Part shown: piece after piece, positions 1-9,296 of the stretch
Layout of the letters: every line of letters begins with the position of its first letter
How positions within the stretch are numbered: position 1 is the stretch's first letter
NCBI GenBank assembly: GCA_031180405.1
Contig: JAPSLU010000002.1
Span: 1 to 64,000 of the forward strand
DNA from: Bacillus sp. (in: firmicutes)
Lineage (GTDB): Bacteria > Bacillota > Bacilli > Bacillales > Bacillaceae
Length of the DNA stretch: 64,000 bases
Direction: 5' to 3'
Program-made: the position numbers and the translations under genes
Notes under the pieces: model-generated
Told to the model about the DNA's origin: nothing
Database searches by the model: none
Seen by the model: the letters and a program-made list of their open reading frames with translations, nothing else

Positions 1-12
1 TCAAAATAGTCG

Positions 13-56
13 AAAAAGAGAAGCTGTTTGCACATGTGCATGCAGCTTCTCTTTTT
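13..56. terminator. Intrinsic terminator hairpin left of the DUF421 gene
   Basis: A perfect 14-bp inverted repeat (AAAAAGAGAAGCTG / CAGCTTCTCTTTTT) encloses a 16-base loop. The A-run and T-run at its ends form part of the stem, so it can act on both strands. It lies just past the stop of the minus-strand DUF421 gene and would end that transcript. Confidence 0.8.
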
Positions 57-66
57 CCTAAACAAA

Positions 67-753
67 TTATTTCTCTTCGTCCTTTAAATCAATATAAAAT
101 ATCCCTTTTCCGTATGTACATAAAGAGATTTGTTTTGTTTCTTTATAACCTAATTTCCTAAGTTGTTGCCTTAACCAGAGATTATTTTTATTAATGATCT
201 GCAAATTATTTTCTTGGATCAACCCATCTACTATTAGTGGTAACTGAAGTTCCGGCTGTTTTTGATTTTGATCCTTTTTTTGATTCTGGTTTTGATTCTG
301 GTTTTGATTCTCAATAATTGATAATTTCCCAGATGGTTCAAGAATGGCAAATTCAACATCTGCTACATTATTAATGTTTTTATCACGAAGTTGTGTCATT
401 AAGTCATCAAAGTTATATCTTTGGGTCCTCATCGCATGCTCATCAACTTTCCCATGATTAATAATAATAGTAGGCTTTCCATCTAATAAATGTCTAATCT
501 TCTGATTCTTTAAGGATACATAGGCCAAGGAAATTTGGATGATCATTAAGACAAGCATTGGAATAATGGTATGTATTAACGGATCCTTCGGGTCTTCAAT
601 GGCGGTTACAGCCATTTCAGCAATCATAATAAAAACGACCAAATCCAGGATACTCAATTCTCCTATTTCTCGTTTACCCATTACCCTAAAGATAAAAACA
701 ATGAGGAAGTAAAGAAATAACGTTCGAACCAAGATGGTTAAGTAAAACTCCAC
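67..753 (-). CDS. DUF421 (YetF/YrbG-type) membrane protein
   Basis: A 228-residue protein with about three hydrophobic segments in the first 85 residues, including the family-typical [20 protein letters not shown] region (roughly residues 25-44), followed by a cytoplasmic domain. This matches the DUF421 family (YetF, YrbG). In B. subtilis yrbG lies near yrzE and yajC, so this is probably the yrbG counterpart; the molecular role of the family is not established. The GTG start is supported by a strong AAAGGAGG upstream. An odd low-complexity stretch alternating Asn and Gln (about residues 150-168) sits between two parts of the C-terminal domain and looks like a repeat-expanded linker. Confidence 0.85.
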   Translation of the reverse strand: MEFYLTILVRTLFLYFLIVFIFRVMGKREIGELSILDLVVFIMIAEMAVTAIEDPKDPLIHTIIPMLVLMIIQISLAYVSLKNQKIRHLLDGKPTIIINHGKVDEHAMRTQRYNFDDLMTQLRDKNINNVADVEFAILEPSGKLSIIENQNQNQNQNQKKDQNQKQPELQLPLIVDGLIQENNLQIINKNNLWLRQQLRKLGYKETKQISLCTYGKGIFYIDLKDEEK

Positions 754-829
754 TATATGGCCTCCTTTCCTCCTAATTCCTTATCTCTTATTTTGAACGA
801 TAAGATCGCTTTTATGTAAGGATTTCATT

Positions 830-2122
830 TTACATCGTAAAGTTAAGCAAGTAACGAAAATAGACATAAACAGAGGATACTCCTAGTGAGATTAGCACAA
901 TTGGAAAGCCAACCTTTAGGAACTCTATAAACTTAATATTTTCCTTCTCCTTTGCTGCTAGTCCTGCAACAACTAAATTTGAACTAGCTCCCAATAATGT
1001 TCCATTTCCCCCTAAGCACGCACCTAAAGCCAATGACCACCATAATGGGTCTAGGTTAGTCATACCATAATCTTTAAACTCAAGAATCACAGGTATCATT
1101 GCAGCGACAAAAGGGATATTGTCAACAAACCCCGATAAAATCCCTGTCATCCATAAAATTAACATTGACGTTTTAGGCAAATCACCTTCTGTATATAATA
1201 CTAACCCTCTTGCAAGTTCATCTATAATCCCAACCTCTTCTAGTCCACCAATTAACATAAACAAGCCGATAAAGAAAAATAATGTTCCCCACTCCACCTG
1301 CTTAAATACCTCATCTGGCTTATACTCATCATGGGTAAGCAACAGCAATAGCAATGCCCCCGCTAAAGCAATACTTGTTAAATCAATATGAAGAAGTGGA
1401 TTTAACACAAAACCTGCAATCGTCAAAATTAATACTGAAACTGACTTTGGTAATGCTGGGGAAAGTTTTAAATAGTCACTTGCTTTAATGGAAGATAACT
1501 GCTTCTGATCAATATCATTTACTTTTAATTTATCCCAGTAAATCATAATTAAATAGCCTAATATAAGTGAATAGATCAGCAAAACAATTGGGCTTAAATG
1601 GATTAAAAATGCATTGAATGTTAAATGCTCTACAGCTTGGCCGATCATAATATTTGGGGGATCACCTATTAAAGTAGCTGTACCGCCGATATTTGAAGCA
1701 ATAATAATTGATATTAAATAAGGAATAGCTGGAATTTGAAGCATACGAACAATAGTTAAGATAATTGGAACAAGTAATAATACCATTGTGACATTAGCTA
1801 AAAAAGCCGAACCAACTGCTGTTAAAGTGGAAATAACAATTAATAATGGTATGGGTCGTCCTTTTACTGCTTTTGCCATAATGATCGCTGCATATTCAAA
1901 TACACCGGTTTGACTTGTAATAATAACAATTAGCATCATCGCAAACAATAAAGCAATTGTATTCCAGTCAATATAGGTTTCAAATGCTTTATTCACATCA
2001 TATATTCCCACGATTAACATGGCGATTCCACCTAAACCTGCCGCTAAAGCCCGATCAATTTTTTCTGTCATGATCACAATATATGTTATAAGGAAAATGA
2101 TAACAGTTAACGTGGTAAACAT
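830..2122 (-). CDS. ArsB/NhaD-family (SLC13-like) ion transporter
   Basis: A 430-residue integral membrane protein with about ten to eleven hydrophobic segments. It carries the family signature GGTATLIGDPPNIMIG near residue 147 and a second glycine-rich re-entrant motif, GGNGTLLGASSNLV, near residue 373, as expected for the inverted-repeat fold of the ion transporter superfamily (ArsB, NhaD, CitM). Members move anions such as arsenite or exchange sodium for protons. The substrate cannot be read from the sequence, and no arsR or arsC is nearby, so arsenite specificity is not supported. It has its own start with a G-rich ribosome binding site and is divergent from the yrzE-like gene. Confidence 0.85.
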   Translation of the reverse strand: MFTTLTVIIFLITYIVIMTEKIDRALAAGLGGIAMLIVGIYDVNKAFETYIDWNTIALLFAMMLIVIITSQTGVFEYAAIIMAKAVKGRPIPLLIVISTLTAVGSAFLANVTMVLLLVPIILTIVRMLQIPAIPYLISIIIASNIGGTATLIGDPPNIMIGQAVEHLTFNAFLIHLSPIVLLIYSLILGYLIMIYWDKLKVNDIDQKQLSSIKASDYLKLSPALPKSVSVLILTIAGFVLNPLLHIDLTSIALAGALLLLLLTHDEYKPDEVFKQVEWGTLFFFIGLFMLIGGLEEVGIIDELARGLVLYTEGDLPKTSMLILWMTGILSGFVDNIPFVAAMIPVILEFKDYGMTNLDPLWWSLALGACLGGNGTLLGASSNLVVAGLAAKEKENIKFIEFLKVGFPIVLISLGVSSVYVYFRYLLNFTM

Positions 2123-2348
2123 TCTTTCCCCCCCCTTGTTCGAGAAACATCCAATTAAAATTTATTCTTAGTTGTCAAATGATTAGACGATACGTTATTA
2201 CAGGTAACAAAAAGCAAGTCCTCTTTTACTATGATATGATGCAAGTCCATTAAAATATTTGTAGTCTATTTTTTTCTTCTATGAATAGTCTTTAATAAGA
2301 CGAGCGTAAGCAAGCTCGAACTTGTCTAGGTGGAAAGGGGGAAGCTTT

Positions 2349-2732
2349 GTGGAAACAAAAAAATGGGGGAAAGCGATCCTTTATGGTCTTATCACCATCT
2401 TTGTTTTTGCTATGGTGACGAGTCTAATATTTTCTCTACTTTTAAAATTTACAAACCTAACTGAGTCCTCAATAACATGGATCATTTTAGGTCTATCTCT
2501 TTTAGCATTGTTTATTGGTGGCTTTGTTGCCGGTGGCAATGGGAAAGAAAAGGGTTGGCTAGTTGGCGGCATTACCGCTCTTCTCTTCTCTCTCATCATT
2601 CTTCTATTTAAATTTTTAGGTTATGGTGAAATGTTTTCAATGCAAGAGTTAATGTATCACGGAGGATTTTTACTAATTGCGATGTTAGGTGGGGTATTTG
2701 GGGTTAACATGTCATCATCTAGAGCAAAATAA
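2349..2732 (+). CDS. yrzE: YrzE-like TIGR04086 family membrane protein
   Basis: A small protein of about 127 residues with four hydrophobic segments and a glycine-rich loop (FVAGGNGKEKGWLVGG). This is the TIGR04086 membrane family, whose B. subtilis member YrzE is encoded beside yajC (yrbF). Function unknown. The ORF track starts at a TTG at 2322, but the GTG at 2349 has AAAGGGGG about 7 bases upstream and gives a normal N terminus, so I use it. It is one of the few plus-strand genes and converges on yajC, with a shared terminator between them. Confidence 0.8.
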   Translation: METKKWGKAILYGLITIFVFAMVTSLIFSLLLKFTNLTESSITWIILGLSLLALFIGGFVAGGNGKEKGWLVGGITALLFSLIILLFKFLGYGEMFSMQELMYHGGFLLIAMLGGVFGVNMSSSRAK

Positions 2733-2733
2733 A

Positions 2734-2757
2734 AAACCAGGGCAAAAACCCTGGTTT
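2734..2757. terminator. Bidirectional terminator between yrzE and yajC
   Basis: A 9-bp stem AAACCAGGG / CCCTGGTTT with a 6-base loop lies directly after the yrzE stop codon and 13 bases before the end of yajC. A/T runs on both sides suit termination of both convergent genes. Confidence 0.8.
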
Positions 2758-2769
2758 CATATGTACTAG

Positions 2770-3030
2770 TTAGTCTTTATTAACTTCACGTACAGATTTA
2801 CGATCGAATGTTAAACGAGTTCCATCTCCGACCTTAAGAACGATTTTATTCTCGTCTATTGAATCAAGGATTCCGTGTAAACCACCGATTGTGACAATCT
2901 TGTCGCCCTTTGTAAGGCTATTTTGCATTTCACGAACCGCTTTTTGTTGTTTTTGTTGCGGACGAATCAGCAAGAAATAAAAGATTGCAAACATTAGTAC
3001 TAACGGTAATACTGTTCCTAACATTTCCAT
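2770..3030 (-). CDS. yajC: Preprotein translocase subunit YajC
   Basis: An 86-residue protein with a single N-terminal transmembrane helix (about residues 6-22) followed by the hallmark LLIRPQQKQQK and a cytoplasmic domain with GDKIVTIGGLHG, which is the YajC signature. YajC associates with the SecDF accessory complex of the Sec translocon. It lies 25 bases downstream of tgt, as in other bacilli, with a good AAGGGGTG ribosome binding site, and is the last gene of the tgt transcript before the shared terminator. Confidence 0.95.
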   Translation of the reverse strand: MEMLGTVLPLVLMFAIFYFLLIRPQQKQQKAVREMQNSLTKGDKIVTIGGLHGILDSIDENKIVLKVGDGTRLTFDRKSVREVNKD

Positions 3031-3055
3031 TTATATCACCCCTTTCATAAAGGTA

Positions 3056-4213
<1,158 letters not shown>

Positions 4214-4220
4214 TTAACTA

Positions 4221-4366
4221 GAAAAGCGCAAGCGCCTTTTTAAAGCCCCGATCAGCAAAAGTCGCAAATGAATAGAAGATGTTCTGTCTTTCTTTTCATT
4301 CATGACCTTGAGGGGCTAAGCATCTTACTTTTTTCACAAAAAGTATGACTGCTAGAGCTAGACACC
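4221..4366 (-). repeat. Structured intergenic repeat, copy A (queA-tgt)
   Basis: On the plus strand it runs from GAAAAGCGCAAGCGCC to GAGCTAGACACC and shares these ends with copies near 19.6, 28.5 and 55.4 kb. The middle contains a hairpin-like AATGAAT / ATTCAT pairing around GTTCTGTC, and complementary AGCCCC and GGGGCT blocks. In the tgt mRNA the GC-rich GGCGCTTGCGC end lies immediately before the AAGGAGG of tgt. Strand is given as minus because that is the transcribed sense; the orientation label is arbitrary. Confidence 0.75.
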
Positions 4367-4387
4367 TATTTTATTTCTGATCTTACT

Positions 4388-4403
4388 AGAAAGCGCGAGC
4401 GCC
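4388..4403 (-). repeat. Truncated end of the same structured repeat
   Basis: The string AGAAAGCGCGAGCGCC repeats the left end of copy A about 165 bases further along and is not followed by the rest of the element. It looks like a remnant or a nested second insertion just downstream of queA. Confidence 0.5.
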
Positions 4404-4432
4404 TTAAATTAAAGCAATTTTGTAAATTAAAA

Positions 4433-5461
4433 TTATATAATGAGCATAGCATCTCCAAAGCTAAAAAAGCGATACTTCTCTTTCACCGCTGTTTCATATG
4501 CTTGCATGACATATTCTCTTGAAGCTAGTGCACTTACTAACATAATGAGCGATGATTTAGGAAGATGAAAATTTGTTATCATGCCATCAATCCCTTTAAA
4601 CTCGTAGCCTGGATAGATGAAAATATTGGTCCATCCACTTTCTGCAACATACTGACCATTATGCTTAGAAGCAATTGTTTCTAGTGTTCTTGTTGAAGTT
4701 GTCCCGACAGAAACGATTCTTCCACCATTTGACCTAACTTCATTTAAAAGTGCCGCAGTACCATCTGTTACTTGGTAAAACTCAGCATGCATTTCATGTT
4801 CTTCAACTGTATCTGCACTTACCGGCCTGAAGGTACCTAATCCAACATGTAATGTAATAAAGGCAATATGGACTCCCTTTCCCTTTAGCTCTTCAAGGAT
4901 TTCCTCAGTAAAATGCAATCCTGCAGTTGGAGCAGCAGCTGAACCAATTTCTCGGGAAAAGACAGTTTGGTACCGTTCACGATCATCCAACTGTTCTTTA
5001 ATATAAGGGGGTAGAGGCATTTCTCCTAATTGCTCAAGAACTTCATAGAAGATTCCTTCATAGTCAAATTTCAGCAGACGACCACCATGATCACTCGTTC
5101 CAACACAAGTTGCTTTCAAGATACCCGAACCAAATGTGATAACTGTACCTTCTTTTACTCTTTTTGCTGGTTTTATCAATGTTTCCCACACATCAGCTTC
5201 ATATTGCTTTAATAACAGGATTTCAATGCTTGCACCAGTATCTTCCTTCATTCCAAATAGCCGGGCAGGCATCACCCTTGTATTATTTAAGACTAAACAA
5301 TCTCCAGCTTGTAAATAGTCAATAATGGATTTAAACGATTCATGTTTTATATCACCGTTATCTTTCTGAAGAACCATTAATCTTGATGCATCACGTTCCT
5401 TTAACGGAACCTGTGCTATTAATTCTTCAGGCAGATGGAAATCAAATAACTCTACTCTCAA
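4433..5461 (-). CDS. queA: S-adenosylmethionine:tRNA ribosyltransferase-isomerase
   Basis: A protein of about 342 residues that transfers and isomerises the ribosyl group of SAM onto preQ1-tRNA to give epoxyqueuosine, the step after Tgt. Recognisable motifs are [13 protein letters not shown] at the N terminus, RDASRLMVL, the GLHFTEEIL block with [10 protein letters not shown], and [16 protein letters not shown] near the C terminus. The ORF track begins at a GTG at 5470. The TTG at 5461 gives the family-typical start (M)RVELFDF and has GGGTGA at proper spacing, so I prefer it. The DUF2905 gene lies 20-30 bases upstream in the same operon. Confidence 0.95.
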   Translation of the reverse strand: MRVELFDFHLPEELIAQVPLKERDASRLMVLQKDNGDIKHESFKSIIDYLQAGDCLVLNNTRVMPARLFGMKEDTGASIEILLLKQYEADVWETLIKPAKRVKEGTVITFGSGILKATCVGTSDHGGRLLKFDYEGIFYEVLEQLGEMPLPPYIKEQLDDRERYQTVFSREIGSAAAPTAGLHFTEEILEELKGKGVHIAFITLHVGLGTFRPVSADTVEEHEMHAEFYQVTDGTAALLNEVRSNGGRIVSVGTTSTRTLETIASKHNGQYVAESGWTNIFIYPGYEFKGIDGMITNFHLPKSSLIMLVSALASREYVMQAYETAVKEKYRFFSFGDAMLII

Positions 5462-5489
5462 AAAATTCACCCAATTTCTATGTTACTTA

Positions 5490-5690
5490 TTATTTAAAAC
5501 GACCAAAAAATGAAAATACGAAAGAAAGGATAATGCTTATCACAATACAGGTCACAATTGGAAAGAAGACTGTCGTATTTCCTTTTTTGAACATAATATC
5601 TCCTGGTAGTTTCCCAATAAACTGCATAAAGAAACCCACAACAAGAAGGATAGCGCCAATGATCATTAAAACTTTAGGAAAATCAATCAT
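5490..5690 (-). CDS. DUF2905 small membrane protein (YrzS-like)
   Basis: About 66 residues starting MIDFPKVL, with two transmembrane segments separated by the conserved loop GKLPGDI. This is the DUF2905 family; B. subtilis has the homologue YrzS at the same place between queA and ruvB. Function unknown. The ORF track extends it 12 codons upstream, but the ATG at 5690 overlaps the ruvB stop by a few bases (ATGATTGA) and is preceded by GGAGG inside ruvB, which points to translational coupling. Confidence 0.85.
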   Translation of the reverse strand: MIDFPKVLMIIGAILLVVGFFMQFIGKLPGDIMFKKGNTTVFFPIVTCIVISIILSFVFSFFGRFK

Positions 5691-6687
5691 TTTGAGGAAC
5701 CTCCATTTGGAAATGTCGATAGACAAGATCTGTTACAATTCTACCTCTTGGTGTTCGTTGAAGGAAACCAATTTGTAATAAATAAGGCTCATAAACATCT
5801 TCAATCGTGTGAGATTCTTCTCCTATTGTTGCCGAAATTGTATCAATTCCAACCGGTCCACCACGAAATTTCTCTATTATTCCTAAAAGTAATTTATGAT
5901 CAATATGATCGAGACCAAGCTTATCCACTTGAAGTCTTTCAAGTGCATCAACTGCCAATTCAGTTGAAATAGAATCTACTCCTATCACTTGAGCAAAATC
6001 TCTTACTCTTTTTAATAAACGATTAGCTATCCTTGGGGTTCCCCTGGATCTTCTGGCCATCTCAATTGCGGCTTCATGTTCTAATCCAACATCCAATATA
6101 TCAGCTGTTCGTTCAATAATATAAGCAAGCTGATTCTCATTATAATATTCAAGTCTGCTTAGCACACCAAATCGATCTCGAAGTGGGGCCGTTAGGAGAC
6201 CAACTCTTGTCGTAGCACCGATTAACGTAAACGGAGGTAGCTCTAAACGGACAGATCTAGCAGTTGAACCCTTTCCTATTACAATATCTAAGCAGAAGTC
6301 TTCCATAGCTGGATACAAAACCTCTTCAATAGAACGATGCAATCGGTGAATTTCATCAATAAATAACACATCTCCAGGCTCAAGAGCCGTTAATACCGCA
6401 GCCAAATCACCAGGTCTTTCAATAGCTGGACCAGATGTTGTCCTTATATTTACGCCCATTTCATTTGCTATGATAGTGGCAAGAGTTGTTTTCCCTAAAC
6501 CTGGTGGTCCATATAAAAGAACATGATCAAGTGTTTCACTACGCATCTTAGCCGCTTCAATAAAGACACTTAGATTTTCCTTTACTTTATCTTGTCCAAT
6601 ATATTGTGCCAATGTTTGAGGTCTTAAGCTTTGTTCAATATACGATTCTTGTAAATCCGCTTCGCTTGATACAAGGCGTTCATCCAT
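5683..6687 (-). CDS. ruvB: Holliday junction branch migration DNA helicase RuvB
   Basis: A 334-residue AAA+ ATPase of standard size. It shows [18 protein letters not shown] at the N terminus, Walker [12 protein letters not shown], Walker [12 protein letters not shown], sensor 1 [10 protein letters not shown], the arginine finger region LRDRFG, and a C-terminal winged helix ending in TPRGR.  RuvB forms hexameric rings that pump DNA through the RuvA-bound Holliday junction. It follows ruvA by 9 bases and overlaps the downstream DUF2905 gene. Confidence 0.98.
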   Translation of the reverse strand: MDERLVSSEADLQESYIEQSLRPQTLAQYIGQDKVKENLSVFIEAAKMRSETLDHVLLYGPPGLGKTTLATIIANEMGVNIRTTSGPAIERPGDLAAVLTALEPGDVLFIDEIHRLHRSIEEVLYPAMEDFCLDIVIGKGSTARSVRLELPPFTLIGATTRVGLLTAPLRDRFGVLSRLEYYNENQLAYIIERTADILDVGLEHEAAIEMARRSRGTPRIANRLLKRVRDFAQVIGVDSISTELAVDALERLQVDKLGLDHIDHKLLLGIIEKFRGGPVGIDTISATIGEESHTIEDVYEPYLLQIGFLQRTPRGRIVTDLVYRHFQMEVPQND

Positions 6688-6696
6688 GTTATCACC

Positions 6697-7305
6697 TTAC
6701 TTTAATAGCTTTTGCAATGCTTTTTTTACATATTGATCTGTTGTTAAATTTTCTTCTTGTAATGATGGTACGATCTTTTTTATTTCACGTTCAGCATACC
6801 CTAATACCCTTAAAGCCTCAATCGCTTCGGCTAAAGCGTGGTTTGCCGACTCTTTATATTCAATTTCATCATGATTAAATAAATCAGGAGAATATAAAGC
6901 TGCTACATCTCCAAGCTTCCCTTTAAGATCTAAAATAATTTGACGTGCTGTTTTTTTTCCAACGCCAGGAAATTTCACTAAAAACGTATCATTTTCATGT
7001 TCAATTGCTTCAATGACTTGGGCTGGATTACCTGATGCAAGGATGGCCAAGGCGCCCTTCGGTCCAATACCAGTCACATTTAATAGCTTCATAAACAATG
7101 CTTTTTCTTCTCTAGACTGAAAACCATATAAAGCAATGATATCTTCTCGCACATGCTGATATGTATAAACAACTATTTCATTTTTTTGACTTTTTGTATA
7201 ACTGAAAGGGTTTGGAGCATGAATTTGATAGCCTATACCTTTATGGTCTAATACAATATACTCCGGAGTTATATGGTCAACATACCCCTTTAAAAATTCA
7301 ATCAT
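6697..7305 (-). CDS. ruvA: Holliday junction branch migration complex subunit RuvA
   Basis: A 202-residue protein with an N-terminal OB fold ([20 protein letters not shown]), two helix-hairpin-helix motifs ([15 protein letters not shown] and [19 protein letters not shown]) that hold the junction backbone, and a C-terminal UBA-like domain that contacts RuvB (about residues 155-202, [16 protein letters not shown]). It is the first gene of the ruvAB-queA-tgt-yajC series. No ruvC is expected in this lineage. Confidence 0.97.
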   Translation of the reverse strand: MIEFLKGYVDHITPEYIVLDHKGIGYQIHAPNPFSYTKSQKNEIVVYTYQHVREDIIALYGFQSREEKALFMKLLNVTGIGPKGALAILASGNPAQVIEAIEHENDTFLVKFPGVGKKTARQIILDLKGKLGDVAALYSPDLFNHDEIEYKESANHALAEAIEALRVLGYAEREIKKIVPSLQEENLTTDQYVKKALQKLLK

Positions 7306-7483
7306 TTCTATTCACCTCTTTGTAACTGTACCTCATTTTATCAAATAATTTCTTTAATCAGAAGAAATTTTAAAATAATCCATATCCCTTACGTACAATT
7401 GTTCTCATCACCCTATCATACCATTAAAAAGAGTTAGTTTGTATCTAAAACACCCGAATTTCCTCAATCTAAATGATTTACAT

Positions 7484-7640
7484 AAGGCTCTTTTCTAAAA
7501 GATTGTTGCTATTTAACCTAATAATATGTTAAAAACAGTGTTTTTATCGTATAAAAGGTACGATACTAAGAATGAAAAGATGCTATAGTGCTGTTTCCTT
7601 CAAGTTATTAATAACAACAAAGTTTACGAAAATAGCCTTA
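7484..7640. mobile_element. MITE-like element 1 (short form)
   Basis: A 157-bp non-coding stretch bounded by imperfect inverted ends: AAGGCTCTTTTCTAAAAGAT on the left, and on the right the reverse complement of AAGGCTATTTTCGTAAACTT. The 8-mer TTACATAA occurs at both boundaries (7478-7485 and 7639-7646), consistent with a target duplication that partly overlaps the ends. The ends match those of the element at 17991-18220 but in the opposite orientation, and this copy lacks the GC-rich core of that one. It occupies most of the 389-bp gap between ruvA and bofC. Confidence 0.7.
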
Positions 7641-7656
7641 CATAAAAAAGAAAAAG

Positions 7657-7688
7657 CTAATCTAAAGAATGGTTTCTAGAGATTAGCA
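7657..7688 (-). terminator. Intrinsic terminator after bofC
   Basis: On the minus strand the stem GCTAATCT / AGATTAGC is followed by TTTTTCTTTTTT. It lies immediately after the bofC stop. The T-tract abuts the right end of MITE-like element 1. Confidence 0.8.
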
Positions 7689-7694
7689 AGTTTA

Positions 7695-8231
7695 TTACTT
7701 CTTTTCAACTTTAGAGTATGTTTCATATGTTTTCAATACTTCCAAGTATTGATCTTTCGATTCAATCCTAATACCTTCGATTAATTCATCATGTTTACGA
7801 CTTTCTAACTTCTCAACATCCAATTGAAAAAAGGATTGAATGACTTCGTTGGTTTTTGGTCTTCCATTAAATATCGAAAGTGTACCATCACCTGTAATAC
7901 CAAAATATCCATTCGTTTTCAATAAAGGGGATATATCATCAATTTGTTTCTGAAACACAATTCTCTCTTCATTTTGGTCAAGAAGTTGCCAGTCAGCGTA
8001 ATTTCTCCACAAGTCTTGCATAGACGATATTGATTCACAAGATACTTCTTCACTAATATCCCCATCTAAATATTTTCTTTGTAAAATTACTTTTACTGAT
8101 AAAGAATCCTGCACACTAGTTTCTTCAGCTCTAATAGAAGATGGGGAATGGACGTTAAATAAACTTATAAGGACCAAAACTCCGACAAAACTCCACAGGG
8201 TAAGGATGCGACTGTGATGAAACATTCTCAC
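7695..8231 (-). CDS. bofC: Forespore checkpoint protein BofC
   Basis: A 178-residue secreted protein with an N-terminal hydrophobic signal segment (about residues 10-30) followed by the BofC fold: VILQRKYLDGDISEE, QIDDISPLLKTNGYFGIT, and GTLSIFNGRP with IQSFFQLDVEKLE. In B. subtilis BofC acts in the intermembrane space of the sporangium, where it restrains SpoIVB and so times pro-sigma-K processing. Its targets in the same pathway, SpoIVFA and SpoIVFB, are encoded 16 kb away in this window. It appears monocistronic, with its own terminator. Confidence 0.92.
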   Translation of the reverse strand: MRMFHHSRILTLWSFVGVLVLISLFNVHSPSSIRAEETSVQDSLSVKVILQRKYLDGDISEEVSCESISSMQDLWRNYADWQLLDQNEERIVFQKQIDDISPLLKTNGYFGITGDGTLSIFNGRPKTNEVIQSFFQLDVEKLESRKHDELIEGIRIESKDQYLEVLKTYETYSKVEKK

Positions 8232-8348
8232 CTATCTCACCTCGCTCATATGATTTCCACTAAATCATTTATTATTGTAGCCATTAATAGCAGTTTTAAC
8301 CAAAAAATAAATACTTATTAAAGTGTTCCATAAAGAGTTTGATAACAC

Positions 8349-8376
8349 TAAAAAACAAGGGGGAAAATCCCCTTGT
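8349..8376 (-). terminator. Intrinsic terminator after coxA
   Basis: The stem ACAAGGGG / CCCCTTGT has a 6-base loop and on the minus strand is followed by TTTTTTAGTG. It begins a few bases after the end of the lipoprotein gene. Confidence 0.8.
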
Positions 8377-8378
8377 CA

Positions 8379-9104
8379 TTATCGGTTGTTATTATTAAAT
8401 GGACGTTGAATAGCATCCCCTAAATTATCCAGTAATTCATTTACATCTGTGTCTATAACATCTCGATCGACACCGTTTTGGATATCGTTATCAATGTTAC
8501 GAACACGTGTAAAAGTACCTTCATCTGTTACAACTTGCACATTTCTTCCATCAGACATTTTACGGGTTTGACGTGTGATTTTTTCTTTAATATCTTTGTC
8601 ATTTCGATTATTTGTATTAATAGCAACCAATACATTATCATCTGTTACGAGTACTCGTGCATCATCAACATTGTCCATTTTTTTTACTGAATTTTGGATT
8701 TTGCGAGCAATATCACCATCACCACGATTATAATACCCAACCTCATTTACATGTCTATGATAATTTGCATCTCCTCGACTATAACGGTTGTCTCTAACAA
8801 GACCGTTGTCTCTATTCCCCAATGGAACTGTCGGATTACTCATGTTTCGATTATCGTTACGATTGTTTACACGTTTAAAATAATTACTACTGTCGTCACC
8901 ATCATTCATCCCATCCATCATTTCTGTAACAGGACCTTCATTGTCCACACCATTATTGTCTTCGTTTGTATAGTATCCTATCGGTTGAGCTTGATTATTA
9001 TTATTGGTATTATCTATAGCACCTTCATTCCCGTTACAAGCAGTCAAACCTGTTGTTAGGAGTGCAATCGCCGTTAATGAAGTAGTCTTTTTACCTTTTA
9101 TCAA
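8379..9104 (-). CDS. coxA: YhcN/YlaJ-family sporulation lipoprotein (CoxA-like)
   Basis: A 241-residue lipoprotein: the signal peptide ends in the lipobox LTAC (Cys at about residue 23). A long Asn/Asp/Gly/Arg-rich spacer follows, then a C-terminal YhcN/YlaJ domain (GDGDIARKIQNSVKKMDNVDDARVLV ... NDKDIKEKITRQTRKM). In B. subtilis the cortex protein CoxA (YrbB) of this family is encoded directly beside safA, as here, so the symbol rests on position plus family. CoxA is a spore cortex-associated protein. Low-complexity composition in the middle suggests rapid divergence. A different YhcN-family paralogue cannot be excluded. Confidence 0.8.
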   Translation of the reverse strand: MIKGKKTTSLTAIALLTTGLTACNGNEGAIDNTNNNNQAQPIGYYTNEDNNGVDNEGPVTEMMDGMNDGDDSSNYFKRVNNRNDNRNMSNPTVPLGNRDNGLVRDNRYSRGDANYHRHVNEVGYYNRGDGDIARKIQNSVKKMDNVDDARVLVTDDNVLVAINTNNRNDKDIKEKITRQTRKMSDGRNVQVVTDEGTFTRVRNIDNDIQNGVDRDVIDTDVNELLDNLGDAIQRPFNNNNR

Positions 9105-9296
9105 ATCAAAAACCTCCTAAAAGATACTATATTAAGCATGTTTAATTCCATGCTTACTCCTATGATGTACCTTTTAAGAGAGAATAACTCTGTTAGTTAT
9201 CGGAAACATTTTAAAATAATGGGGAATAGAAGTGAAATTTTATAAAAACATAAAGAAAAGCAGGAGTTTTCAATACTCCTACTTTTTAGTAATGCA

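Noticed and set aside
830-2122. Arsenite efflux pump annotation
   Set aside because: The fold fits the wider ArsB/NhaD superfamily, but no ars genes are linked, so substrate was left open.
2298-2330. Possible further fragment of the structured repeat (GAGCGTAAGCAAGCTCG ... TCTAGG) before yrzE
   Set aside because: Only a short hairpin and a few bases match; the conserved core and ends are missing, so it may be chance.
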